Shown here: in pieces, positions 26,401-33,824 of the stretch
Layout: each line of letters begins with the position of its first letter
Position numbering within the stretch: position 1 is the stretch's first letter
Source: CAZIVP01 sp964542915
GTDB lineage: Bacteria > Calditrichota > Calditrichia > Calditrichales > Calditrichaceae
Direction of reading: 5' to 3'
DNA length: 64,000 nt
NCBI GenBank assembly: GCA_964542915.1
Contig: CAZIVP010000002.1
Span: 248,001-312,000, forward strand
Translations under genes and position numbers: made by a program
The notes under the pieces: generated by a model
What the model saw: the letters and a program-made list of their open reading frames with translations, nothing else
The model's database searches: none
Told to the model about the DNA's origin: nothing

Positions 26401-29122
26401 AAATCAATTATTACAAAACGAGGGCGAGCGTCTGCTCGGCTTCTGGAAAGAACAACTGCGGGGCGACTTGCCGTTGCTCAATATCCCAACCGACCGACCG
26501 CGCCCCTCGGTGCAAACCTACCGCGGCAGCACGGAAACCATTTGGTTCGGGGATGAACTCTCCGACCAGGTAAAACGTTTTTGCGAACAACACGGCGTGA
26601 CCGTTTTTACCGCCTTGCTCGCCGCCTATTATGTGCTTCTTTACCGTTACACGGGTCAAAAGGATATCATCGTTGGTTCGCCGACCGCCGGTCGCACACG
26701 AAACGAGTTCGCCAATGTTATCGGTTATTTTGTCAATCCGCTTCCTTTCCGCACCCAATTGGACGGCACGACCCGTTTCGATACATTTGTAAAACAGGTC
26801 AAAGAGACCGCATTACAGGTATTTGATCATATGGATTATCCGCTGTCTTTACTGGTGGAAAAAATCCATCCCCAACGCGATACCAGCCGCACGCCGTTAT
26901 TCCAGACCATGTTCATTTTGCAGCGCGCCCATCTAATGCATGACGAAGGCTTATCACAGTTTGCCCTCAGTCGCGAGGGCGCGAGTCTGGATTTAGGCGG
27001 CCTGACCATCGAGTCTATGGAATTAGAACAAGGCGTGGCGCCCTTCGATCTGACCATGATGACCGTGGAATCCGGTACGGGCCTGGCTGCATCTCTGGGA
27101 TATAACGTGGATCTGTTCGATCAAACGACGATCAAACGCATGTTACAACATTTTGCATCGATTGTCCGGGAACTTGTCAACCGTCCGCAAAAACCGGTGT
27201 CTGACGTTCGAATGTTATCCGAGCAGGAAGAGCAAAAGCTCCTCTTCGATTATAATGATACCCAAACGCCATTGGAATTAGATATCTGCGTGCATCAGGT
27301 ATTCGAGCGTTGTGCAGAAGAAACGCCGGAAAAAACAGCGCTTGTTTTCAAGGAACAACAACTGAGTTACGACGAATTGAATAAACGCAGCAACCAGCTG
27401 GCTCATTTTCTGATCGATCAAGGAATCGGACCGGAAGTAAAGGCGGGCATCTGTATCGAGCGCTCCGTCGAAATGGTGGTTGCCATGCTCGGCGTGCTGA
27501 AAGCCGGCGGCGCATACGTCCCAATCGATCCGACATACCCGCAGGAGCGCATTGCATATATGTTTAAGGACGCACAACTGCCGGTAATCCTAACCCAGCA
27601 ACAACTCAGTAACAAATTTCAGGATGACAACGCAAAAGTAATCATCCTCGATAACGGACAAGAAACGATTTGGAACCGACCGAATCATAACCCCGATAGC
27701 GGCGTGCTTCCCGAAAATATTGCCTACCTTATTTACACATCGGGATCGACGGGCAAGCCGAAAGGCGCCATGCTGCAGCATAGGGGATTAATCAACGCGA
27801 TTAGTTCGACGGTCGAAAAATTTTATGTTCACAAAGATGCAAACGTCTTGCAATTTGCATCATTCAGCTTCGATGCTTCCGTCGAAGAGATTTTCAGCAC
27901 TTTAATTACCGGAGCTACCCTGTATTTGTCAGATCAGGAATCATTACGGTCCCTTCCGGATTTAATTGCGATAATGCGGGAAAATTCCATAACAAACATT
28001 ACACTGCCTCCTTCGGTCCTGTCAGTATTACAGCCTCAGGATTTTCCATCCCTGCAATCCGTGGTTTCCGCCGGCGAAAAATGTCCCGTCGATGTGGCCC
28101 GACGTTGGAGCGAAGGCCGCTACCTCATTAATGGTTACGGCCCAACCGAAGCCACCATTTGCTCTGCGACCTATGTTGTGGAAAATGATTTTGACCGGCC
28201 GGTAGTGCCGATCGGCCGCCCCGTAAAAAACGTACGTGTTTATATTCTTGATGAAGATTTAAATCCCGTTCCCGTCGGCGTTCCCGGCGAACTGTACATT
28301 AGCGGCGAAGGTCTGGCGCGCGGATATTTTGAACGTCCTGAGCTCACCGCCGAACGATTTATCCCCGATCCCTTTGCTCAAGAACCGCATCGGGGAGCAC
28401 GTATGTACAAAACGGGCGATCTCGTCCGTTATTTAAAGGATGGCAATATCGAATTTATCGGACGCCTGGATCACCAGGTTAAAATTCGCGGCTTCCGTAT
28501 CGAATTGGGCGAGATTGAAGCGGTCGTTAAGGAACACGCCGCCGTCAGCGATGCGGCAGTTATCGCCAAACAAAACGGAAGCGAAAAGCGCATTGTCGCT
28601 TATGTGGTTCCACAGGAGTCGAAATCCTTTGATAAGGCACAACTTCAAGTTGAATTGAAACGTAAACTTCCCGATTTTATGGTGCCGTCGGCGGTTATAA
28701 GCATGGAGGCCTTACCCTTAAACGCAAACGGCAAGCTGGATCGCAAAGCCTTACCCGATCCGGATACCAGCCAACGGAAAGGCCGCTTCGTAAAACCCGG
28801 CACCGAAACCGAACGCAAACTGGCCGAAATCTGGCAGGAAATTTTAAAACTGGATCGTATTGGCGTGAATGATAGCTTTTTTGATCTTGGCGGCCACTCC
28901 CTCAGCATTGTTCAGGCCCAGGGCAAAATCAAAGAAGTATTCGATAAGGAATTGAGCGTTGTGGCTCTGTTCCAGTATCCCACAATCAGTACGCTGGCGG
29001 CGCACATCGATGAAGCATCCGCAAGTCAAAAAACAATTAAAAAATCGCAGGACCGAGGTTCCCGGCAACGGGAAGCCACTCGTTTGCAACAACAACGCAT
29101 GAGAAACAGGAGAAAAAATTAA
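17459..29122 (+). CDS. Hybrid PKS-NRPS with fatty acyl-AMP ligase loading module (synthase gene A)
   Basis: 3887-aa starter protein of the assembly line. Domain order: FAAL, residues 1-600 (YTSGSTG at 214); ACP, Ser687 (GLDS); KS, about 745-1170 (Cys915, His1050, His1090); AT, about 1275-1600 (GHSVG Ser1369, YAFHS motif, malonyl-type); DH, about 1645-1930; ER, about 2165-2460; KR, about 2470-2690; ACP, Ser2747; C, about 2815-3240 (HHIVTD at 2938); A, about 3265-3755; PCP, Ser3814. The FAAL would activate a fatty acid as acyl-AMP and pass it to the ACP. The DH keeps His1680 but has Asn1852 in place of the catalytic Asp. The KR lacks the glycine-rich loop and the catalytic Tyr, so reduction of this unit is doubtful. 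My hand-read A code is D-A-E-T-V-A-G-I-C (aromatic-like, uncertain). The C-terminus is very basic (NRRKN). Stop and next start overlap as TAATG. Confidence 0.95.
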   Translation: MKQESGKYQDPNYSPKTLVDLLRWRAVTEPDTRAYTYIKDGDKKEIHLTYGELDKRARSIAAALRRKGLEGQRALLLYPPGLDYISGFFGCLYAGVIAVPAYPPDPNRLNRSLPRLQAIVNDAKATVALTTDSILYMIRMLKLGSKMSKTLERMPFLRKFRSSMKYFSSGKSAVAESRELGDLEWLSTDAMLSGMGDNWQAPGVNKDTIAFLQYTSGSTGSPKGVILTHDNLLANSEIIYNAIGYSQDGEGVFWLPIYHDMGLIGGVLQPLYGRIPSTLMSPIVFLQRPLRWLEVISRIESDFIGSAAPNFAYELCIKKATPEKVKTLDLSSWKMALSGAEPVRHHTIERFSEIFKEAGFRKKAFFPAYGLAEATLFVTGATFQEGPVYLNVDKHALKKNKILETPTQDDNSQTLVSSGKNQPGQRTAIVNPDTAHECKPGEIGEIWVKGPSVSPGYYERPEETSETFQNYIAGSNDGPYLRTGDLGFIREGEVFVTGRVKDLIIIRGTNHYPQDIELTVERSHPELRPGCTAAFTIDIEDEEQLVIVQEVRHSRNIDTDDIFQHIRQAVSEHHDLQAHTIVLIKARTINKTSSGKIQRSATRNDFLNDNLKEVARWERGKESFQPATPEPREEKEKQETERPPSKVKSDQTREIEQWLVHHLAELLGANPQEIDIRQPFISFGLDSAQAVGLAGDLEEWLGRELSPTLIWDYPTIEALARHLALESAETVGSKRVRHKTRYEYEPVAVIGVGLRFPGANNHNEFWEMLKNGIDGISEVPSDRWDAEAFYDPTPGTIGKMITKHGGFLSRVDQFDPNFFGIAPREARQIDPQQRLLMEVSWEAFEHAGLTLEQIAGSRTGVFIGISANDYSRIQKGGPESINPYSGTGNAFSIASNRLSYLFDLRGPSISVDTACSSSLVSVHNACQGLRQGECDMALAGGVNLILSPELNITFSQANMISADGRCKTFDANADGYGRGEGAGVVVLKRLSDAIRDRDHVLAVIKGSAINQDGRSNGITAPNSLAQQAVINDALDNADISPDQIQYLETHGTGTPLGDPIEIESIKKTMLQERSKDNTLYIGSAKTNIGHLEAAAGIAGLIKLILSIMHEEIPPHINFKELNPHIRLENTPIKIASENIPWKRSEKLRMAAISSFGFGGTNAHMILSEPEKSEVSDEERGQIQLQERIMPITAHSRAALKDRVMHIRRFLQQTPQTAETLYDVLYRLSLKRSHLDHRFAVIAENHDEFSKAMDAYIHDDEKAPVVTGRKDANLQHKIVFVFSGQGPQWYGMGHELMQKEPVFKATVDRISILLEEYCGWKLDEALAADEEHSRLNETEVAQPALFAIQVALAALCRSWGMVPDAVIGHSVGEVAAAHVAGILSLDSAVKVIYHRSRLMQQATGLGKMAAVDLPYDALKEVIAGFEHQLSLGARNSVTSNVISGEETAVDEVLKKLGERDVFYKKLPVNYAFHSPQMEPYKKELMQALEGIDLQSINIPIISTVTGDYAAEQDYGAEYWGQNIRECVQFSDGINRLLGDGYNTFIEIGPHPVLRNYIQQNVSELKKNVFVLPSLRRKEPEKRRMLTTLARLWTMGYPVDWEKLYPLPGQFIDLPPYPFQRQRYWIDDQEDVTERPAESPTEYQADSVHPLLGVQQASTLMTSNSNWSIQLKSDFVAYLNNHSQTNAPVFPESAYLEMAVAASQQTFKDQETVLRNIVFKNVLKLKQNETRQLHFSLTPVSANTAYFQAFSKSKSSQGRPSWTMHSFGSIVREETPQNGFELKTPESLKSTMQPEGDIRSFFRVLQKVGMDANGISQSCETVYKNENESLIQMRLPVQQTADWKHYHIHPLVLNYAFHILTATAMQHNGDDLYAAHSLDYLKLYKQPATDMWVHVKLYPTTSEQTNNITSDLYLFDGQGNPLLEARGLRLRVLPGSMALANIVYETDWKKLTPAGEANKNLDASDKWIILDDGHHGSLFQKELQIKSKAVVVLPYQHFIKNGAPGTEALKKQLSEQLGDYLGANVAVLFLWGLSGGKNDSRSLEILSELLREQKTDVEHFYVFTRSALALASNAAEADPRQSLLWDTGARLQSNHPDLNIRLFDVEGAMPRLAEVLQLPPSELRLASRNGSFYGARLAPSIDFTTQGYYQQYDQIQLPSKPRKTLAEQEVEIEVKAAGLSKSDVALLKDSSTASGYKGGTSCAGVIAHTGKAVTQFKPGDAVIALGSGTLYPHVTLRQEFVSKKPEHLNFEEAAALPYDFVTAYYALVYLGRLQSNETVFIQDGASPLGLAAMLIALQHGSRIFATADTSEKKALLKKYGAEEVFDSNSLEYVDQISELTEGKGVDIIVNTSSFQQVAHSFSILKSFGRFLELSTGDTFEQALYYHHLRRNISFFAIDMLNVANEQPGLTREIMDEAMQYFNKHDFKLPRLNIFTLNHLGHALYLMEQDKRLGKFILTLRKDTTKDISTVKLLDTGGQYLIAGVFDENEVALLQWLNEQGARRFILQPLHEEGRDAIKRSRKRLKGNVEIDVFDPDKHKNTEVKGVIISTSGLDPEISADTFLQNLEMIYDFAGHSETDFFITVSSFTHLYQQPAGIKRLCPEETLTAFNQRRTMEGRPALQLSLDGEIPKDRQIAFQRWNILRTLIKQNEGYLIISEMDWDAFFKENQGDQLPALYEYFQKGVEDSTQTSSVELDGDEITRAALMAESPEDRRVMLEAYLRKQIAGVVGIDPEQIAMDQSLMNLGIDSLMAIELKNTVESRLGLTLPIATLLQGPTVNDLCEQFLPQLSEASGSEEVVLQPKQESERRIQEYELSHGQKAMYFQHVMAPESIFNLAYAVRIRSEFDKDKLQQSFQVLVDRHTSLRTTFHMKDGQPIQRIHPDMPAFFYEEDVSEWTEQQLKKRLDEEVLRHFDLENGPLMRVFLFRKAEKDHILLFVMHHIVTDMWSQALLLNELSLIFNEPQNTSVLPILKSDYTDYIRWQNQLLQNEGERLLGFWKEQLRGDLPLLNIPTDRPRPSVQTYRGSTETIWFGDELSDQVKRFCEQHGVTVFTALLAAYYVLLYRYTGQKDIIVGSPTAGRTRNEFANVIGYFVNPLPFRTQLDGTTRFDTFVKQVKETALQVFDHMDYPLSLLVEKIHPQRDTSRTPLFQTMFILQRAHLMHDEGLSQFALSREGASLDLGGLTIESMELEQGVAPFDLTMMTVESGTGLAASLGYNVDLFDQTTIKRMLQHFASIVRELVNRPQKPVSDVRMLSEQEEQKLLFDYNDTQTPLELDICVHQVFERCAEETPEKTALVFKEQQLSYDELNKRSNQLAHFLIDQGIGPEVKAGICIERSVEMVVAMLGVLKAGGAYVPIDPTYPQERIAYMFKDAQLPVILTQQQLSNKFQDDNAKVIILDNGQETIWNRPNHNPDSGVLPENIAYLIYTSGSTGKPKGAMLQHRGLINAISSTVEKFYVHKDANVLQFASFSFDASVEEIFSTLITGATLYLSDQESLRSLPDLIAIMRENSITNITLPPSVLSVLQPQDFPSLQSVVSAGEKCPVDVARRWSEGRYLINGYGPTEATICSATYVVENDFDRPVVPIGRPVKNVRVYILDEDLNPVPVGVPGELYISGEGLARGYFERPELTAERFIPDPFAQEPHRGARMYKTGDLVRYLKDGNIEFIGRLDHQVKIRGFRIELGEIEAVVKEHAAVSDAAVIAKQNGSEKRIVAYVVPQESKSFDKAQLQVELKRKLPDFMVPSAVISMEALPLNANGKLDRKALPDPDTSQRKGRFVKPGTETERKLAEIWQEILKLDRIGVNDSFFDLGGHSLSIVQAQGKIKEVFDKELSVVALFQYPTISTLAAHIDEASASQKTIKKSQDRGSRQREATRLQQQRMRNRRKN

Positions 29123-32100
29123 TGAGCGACGGCAACGAGGGACTTGATATAGCGATTATCGGTATGGCCGGCAAATTTCCCGGCGCTAACGATATCGATG
29201 CTTTCTGGAAGCTTTTAAAAGACGGCGTTGAAGCGATTACTTATTTCAGCGATGAAGAACTCGAAGCTTCCGGCATTAATCCGGCCCTGATCCGGGACCC
29301 GAATTACGTTAAGTCCCGTTGTATCATCGAAGATGAGGATAAATTTGACGCCCACTTTTTCGATTTGTCCGCACGGGAATCGGAAATACTGGATCCGCAG
29401 CACCGTCTTTTCCTTGAAATCGCCTGGCAGGCGCTGGAGGACGCCGGCTACCACGCCGATGGATTCGACGGCCTGATCGGTCTGTTTGGCGGTGTAAGTC
29501 TCAATACGTATCTTTATTCGTTTTTAATGGCGCAGAAAGGATTTATCAGCTCCGCCGAAGGCTACCAGCTTTCCATAGGCAACGACAAAGACTTTTTGAC
29601 CACGCGCGTCTCCTATAAAATGAATCTGACCGGACCCAGCGTCGATGTCCAAACCGCCTGCTCCACTTCACTGGTGGCGGTACATATGGCCAGTCAGAAT
29701 CTGTTGAACTTCAATTGCGATATGGCAATGGCCGGCGGCGTTTCCATTACCATCCCGCAGAAGCAGGGTTACTATTACCAGGAAGGCATGATTCTTTCCA
29801 GCGACGGACATTGCCGGGCTTTCGATGAAAAAGCCTCTGGTACCATATCGGGCAGCGGCTCCGGAATCGTCGTGTTGAAACGGCTGGACGAGGCCCTCGA
29901 AGACGGCGACCATATTTACGGCGTCATCAAAGGATCATCGTACAACAACGACGGCTCCATGCGGGTCGGCTATACGGCGCCTTCAGTGGACGGCCAATCC
30001 GAAGTCATCGCTAACGCCCAGGCCATAGCCGATATCGACCCCGAAACCATCACGTATATCGAAGCGCACGGCACTGGAACGGTTCTGGGCGATCCCATCG
30101 AAATTTCAGCCCTCACGCAGGTGTTCCGGGAACATACACAGAAAAACCAGTATTGCGCCGTCGGTTCGGTAAAAACCAACATCGGTCATCTGGATGCGGC
30201 CGCAGGCGTGGCGGGACTCATTAAAACAGCGCTGGCGCTGCACCATAAAACGATTCCACCCAGTCTCAATTTTGAGAAACCGAATCCGAAAATCGATTTT
30301 GAAAACAGTCCTTTCTTTGTGAACAATCAACTACGGGAATGGCACAACGATAACGGCCCGCTCCGAGCCGGTATCAGCTCCTTCGGTATCGGCGGAACCA
30401 ACGCCCACGCCGTCCTTGAGGAAGCACCGCAACAGGAAAAGGGATCGCCCTCGCGGCCGCACCAACTCCTTTTGCTTTCGGCTAAAACGAAAACCGCTCT
30501 GGACGCTCGCACAGATCAGTTACAGGAATACCTTGAAAAAAACTCCCGGTCCGATTTAGCGGACGTCGCCTTTACCCTGCATGTGGGGCGCAAACCCATG
30601 CAGCACCGTCGTATGTTTACGGCCGTTTCCGGGGAGGAGGCGCTGTCAATTTTGAAAAAACGCGATCCGCGACAAATTCTTTCCGCTTCCCATGCAAAAG
30701 AGCCGTCTGCTCCTCCAGTGGTATTTATGTTCAGCGGACAGGGCGCGCAGTACGTTAACATGGGGCGCGAACTTTACGAGCAGGAAACGATTTTTCGTGA
30801 ATCCGTGGATGAATGTTGCGCTATCTTAAATCGTTACATGGAAGACGATCTGCGCACGATAATCTATCCAGAAAAAAACAACGCTACTGAAGCGACGGAG
30901 AAACTGAAACAAACCGCCGTCACCCAACCGGCTCTGTTTGTTATCGAATACGCGCTGGCAAGACTGTTACGGCATTGGGGTCTGGAGCCGCAGGCGATGG
31001 TCGGGCATAGTATCGGCGAGTATGTAGCCGCCTGTATATCGGGCGTATTCAGTCTGGAAGACGCCCTGGCGATCGTGGTGGAACGCGGTCGTTTGATGCA
31101 AGAGCAGCCGGCGGGCGCCATGATCAGCCTGCGGATGGATGAAGCCGATGTCAAACCGTTGCTTGATGAACAGCTTTCCATAGCGGCTTTGAATGCGCCG
31201 GAGGCGACGGTTGTATCCGGACCATTCGAAGCCATTGAGATACTTGAAAAAACGCTTGAGGATAAAAAGATCCAATTTCGTCGCCTCCATACATCGCACG
31301 CCTTTCACTCGACCATGATGGAGCCTATGCTGGAACCGTTTAAAGGGAAAGTCGCCGAAATGGAACTTCATGAACCGCAAATGCCATACGTCTCAAATGT
31401 AACGGGAACATGGATAACGGTGGAAGAGGCGACGGATCCCGATTACTACGCACGCCATGTTCGTTCCGGGGTGCGCTTTATGGATAATATCCAAACCCTG
31501 TTGGAAAATGAACAAACCGTTTTGGTCGAAGTGGGACCGGGCACGACCCTCAGTGCGTTAGCACGTCGACATCCTGCCAATACGCTGGGTCGTGTGATCG
31601 TTTCAACCCTTCACCATCCCAGCGAAGAACAATCCGATGAGGCCTACCTGTTGAGCGCCCTCGGACGCCTTTGGTTAGCGGGGGTGCAACCCGACTGGAA
31701 TCGCTTCTATGAAAACGAGCGGCGGCTTCGGCTATCCCTGCCCGCGTATCCGTTTGAACGTCAACGGTACTGGCTGGAGTCAAAAGGCGGAACCGTAGCG
31801 CTGTCCGCGGGCGCAGAAACGCAGGAAGGCAAAAACAGCGACCTCAGCCAATGGTTCTATTTACCGGCCTGGCGCCAAAGACATCTCCCGTTCACAGGGA
31901 CGGCCGTTCCTGATGAAAAACAGCAATGGCTGTGCATTCACTCCGGACAGACACAGGCCGAACGCCTGGTGCAAAAATTAAACGCCATGGAACAAGAAGT
32001 AGGCATCGCAGAGACCGCATCCCATTTTCAGAAAAACGATCAGCATAGCTACGCTATTAATCCCGCCAAATCGGATGATTTCGGGCAATTGTTAACAAGC

Positions 32101-33789
32101 CTGAATGAGGATGGTTTCCGGCCGGATCATATCGTCTGGTTTTTAGCGGACGATTACACCGTTTTTTCAGAAAACGACGATCCTGCCGAGGCCTGGATTA
32201 AACCGCTAATTTATCTGGGTCAGGCTATCATTCACACCGGGCTGGTCGAACCCTTGCATCTCACTGTTGTTGGCAAGGCTTTCAACGCCGTTTTACCGAC
32301 GGATGCAATCCGGCCGGATCAAGCCACATTGCTCGGCGGTCTTAACGTTCTGGCCCAGGAATTGCCTTCCCTTTCCTACAAAATCATCGATACGGATACG
32401 ATGAATGGAGCAGGCAATGATCAGCCGCACAGCGAATTTACAGAACAACTGATTGCGGAATTCATGTCGCAAAATGACGACTTGAACGTCGCCTATCGCG
32501 GAAAACAACGTTGGATACAGCAGTTTGACCGGACGCCTCTGGAAACTGCTGAGCCCTTAAAAGGGTTGCTTCGCCAAAACGGCGTCTACGTGATCACCGG
32601 CGGTCTGGGCCGTATTGCACTCAATCTTGCCGATTATCTTGGCAAAACCGTCGGTGCGCACCTCGCGCTGCTGGAGCCGAAAACCTTTCCGGAAAGAACA
32701 CAATGGCAGGCTATTGTCGATAAGGGCGACGACGCACGCACCGTCGAAAAAATCCGCAAATTGCAAACGATCGAACAGAACGGCGGAACCGTCAGGGTTA
32801 TCGAAGCCGATGTGAGCGATGCCACCGCCATGAAAAAGGCCTTCAATGCCGTAAAACAGGAATTTGGTGCGGTGCACGGCGTTGTGCACGCCGCAGGTAA
32901 AGTGGGCGAGGAAACCATCAAAACCTGGTCGGAAATTAACAGCGGAGACCTGCAGGCTCAGTTTGCAGCCAAAATCAACGGAACGCGCCTGATCGCCGAA
33001 TTGCTCCGGACCGAACCATTGGATTTTGTACTGCTGCAATCTTCCATTTCGACCGTGCTCGGCGGATTGGGTTTCGCAGCTTACGCAGCCGCCAATCGTT
33101 TTATGGACGCCTTCGCCGCTGCACAGGACGGGCGCAACGGCGCCCGATGGATCAGCGTCAATTGGGACGCCTGGAAATTCGGCGAACAGGAAGAGGAAAG
33201 CGACAGCGGTATCGGCAGTGAATTAGCCGAACTCTCCATCACGCCCCAAGAAGGCGTGCAGGCCTTTGAGCGCATCTTCTCGGTACGTGGCCTACAGCAA
33301 GTCGTTGTATCCACGGCAAACCTGCAAAACCGTCTCGAAAAATGGGTAAAAAGAACAACTCCGGGAGCATCGGCTTCCGAAAAGGAGGCCGCCGAAGGAA
33401 CGTACCACTCCCGTCCCAATCTGCCGACGGAATTTGTGGAACCGCAAAACGATCTTCAGAAAGAGATTGCGGCTGTCTGGCAAAAACTTCTTGGAGTGGA
33501 GCCCATTGGTCTGTACGACGACTTCTTCGACCTCGGCGGCAACTCTCTCATGGGAACGCAATTGATTTCGCAATTGCGGGAACAATTCCGCACCGAATTG
33601 CCGTTGCGTAGTCTATTCGATGATCCAACCATTGCGGGCGTTGCCCAAATTATCGAACAGGAACGCGCGAAAACCGAAGACAAAGATACACAGGCCGTCA
33701 CCAATCTTTTGGAACAAATGGAGCATTTATCCGAGGAAGAAGCCGCCCGCCTCCTTGAAGAAAAAAAGAAGAAAAATGGCAATCAGTAA
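29122..33789 (+). CDS. Type I polyketide synthase, KS-AT-KR-ACP (synthase gene B)
   Basis: 1555-aa single-module PKS. KS, residues 1-430 (QTACSTSL with Cys180, HGTGT, KTNIGH); AT, about 530-860 (GHSIG Ser630, HAFHS: malonyl-CoA specific); KR structural and catalytic parts, about 900-1390; ACP, Ser1475 (GGNSL). The KR is intact: TGGLGRIA near 1160, HAAG, Ser1308 and Tyr1321 in FAAYAAAN. There is no DH or ER, so it should leave a beta-hydroxyl. Since the preceding carrier holds an aminoacyl chain, this module would extend an amino acid by malonate to a statine-like gamma-amino-beta-hydroxy unit. The acidic N-terminus faces the basic tail of gene A. The C-terminal tail LSEEEAARLLEE is a docking-type helix. 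AGGAG precedes the ATG. Confidence 0.95.
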   Translation: MSDGNEGLDIAIIGMAGKFPGANDIDAFWKLLKDGVEAITYFSDEELEASGINPALIRDPNYVKSRCIIEDEDKFDAHFFDLSARESEILDPQHRLFLEIAWQALEDAGYHADGFDGLIGLFGGVSLNTYLYSFLMAQKGFISSAEGYQLSIGNDKDFLTTRVSYKMNLTGPSVDVQTACSTSLVAVHMASQNLLNFNCDMAMAGGVSITIPQKQGYYYQEGMILSSDGHCRAFDEKASGTISGSGSGIVVLKRLDEALEDGDHIYGVIKGSSYNNDGSMRVGYTAPSVDGQSEVIANAQAIADIDPETITYIEAHGTGTVLGDPIEISALTQVFREHTQKNQYCAVGSVKTNIGHLDAAAGVAGLIKTALALHHKTIPPSLNFEKPNPKIDFENSPFFVNNQLREWHNDNGPLRAGISSFGIGGTNAHAVLEEAPQQEKGSPSRPHQLLLLSAKTKTALDARTDQLQEYLEKNSRSDLADVAFTLHVGRKPMQHRRMFTAVSGEEALSILKKRDPRQILSASHAKEPSAPPVVFMFSGQGAQYVNMGRELYEQETIFRESVDECCAILNRYMEDDLRTIIYPEKNNATEATEKLKQTAVTQPALFVIEYALARLLRHWGLEPQAMVGHSIGEYVAACISGVFSLEDALAIVVERGRLMQEQPAGAMISLRMDEADVKPLLDEQLSIAALNAPEATVVSGPFEAIEILEKTLEDKKIQFRRLHTSHAFHSTMMEPMLEPFKGKVAEMELHEPQMPYVSNVTGTWITVEEATDPDYYARHVRSGVRFMDNIQTLLENEQTVLVEVGPGTTLSALARRHPANTLGRVIVSTLHHPSEEQSDEAYLLSALGRLWLAGVQPDWNRFYENERRLRLSLPAYPFERQRYWLESKGGTVALSAGAETQEGKNSDLSQWFYLPAWRQRHLPFTGTAVPDEKQQWLCIHSGQTQAERLVQKLNAMEQEVGIAETASHFQKNDQHSYAINPAKSDDFGQLLTSLNEDGFRPDHIVWFLADDYTVFSENDDPAEAWIKPLIYLGQAIIHTGLVEPLHLTVVGKAFNAVLPTDAIRPDQATLLGGLNVLAQELPSLSYKIIDTDTMNGAGNDQPHSEFTEQLIAEFMSQNDDLNVAYRGKQRWIQQFDRTPLETAEPLKGLLRQNGVYVITGGLGRIALNLADYLGKTVGAHLALLEPKTFPERTQWQAIVDKGDDARTVEKIRKLQTIEQNGGTVRVIEADVSDATAMKKAFNAVKQEFGAVHGVVHAAGKVGEETIKTWSEINSGDLQAQFAAKINGTRLIAELLRTEPLDFVLLQSSISTVLGGLGFAAYAAANRFMDAFAAAQDGRNGARWISVNWDAWKFGEQEEESDSGIGSELAELSITPQEGVQAFERIFSVRGLQQVVVSTANLQNRLEKWVKRTTPGASASEKEAAEGTYHSRPNLPTEFVEPQNDLQKEIAAVWQKLLGVEPIGLYDDFFDLGGNSLMGTQLISQLREQFRTELPLRSLFDDPTIAGVAQIIEQERAKTEDKDTQAVTNLLEQMEHLSEEEAARLLEEKKKKNGNQ

Positions 33790-33824
33790 TAACCGTGAAT
33801 TGATAAAGGTCGAACAAGCGATTT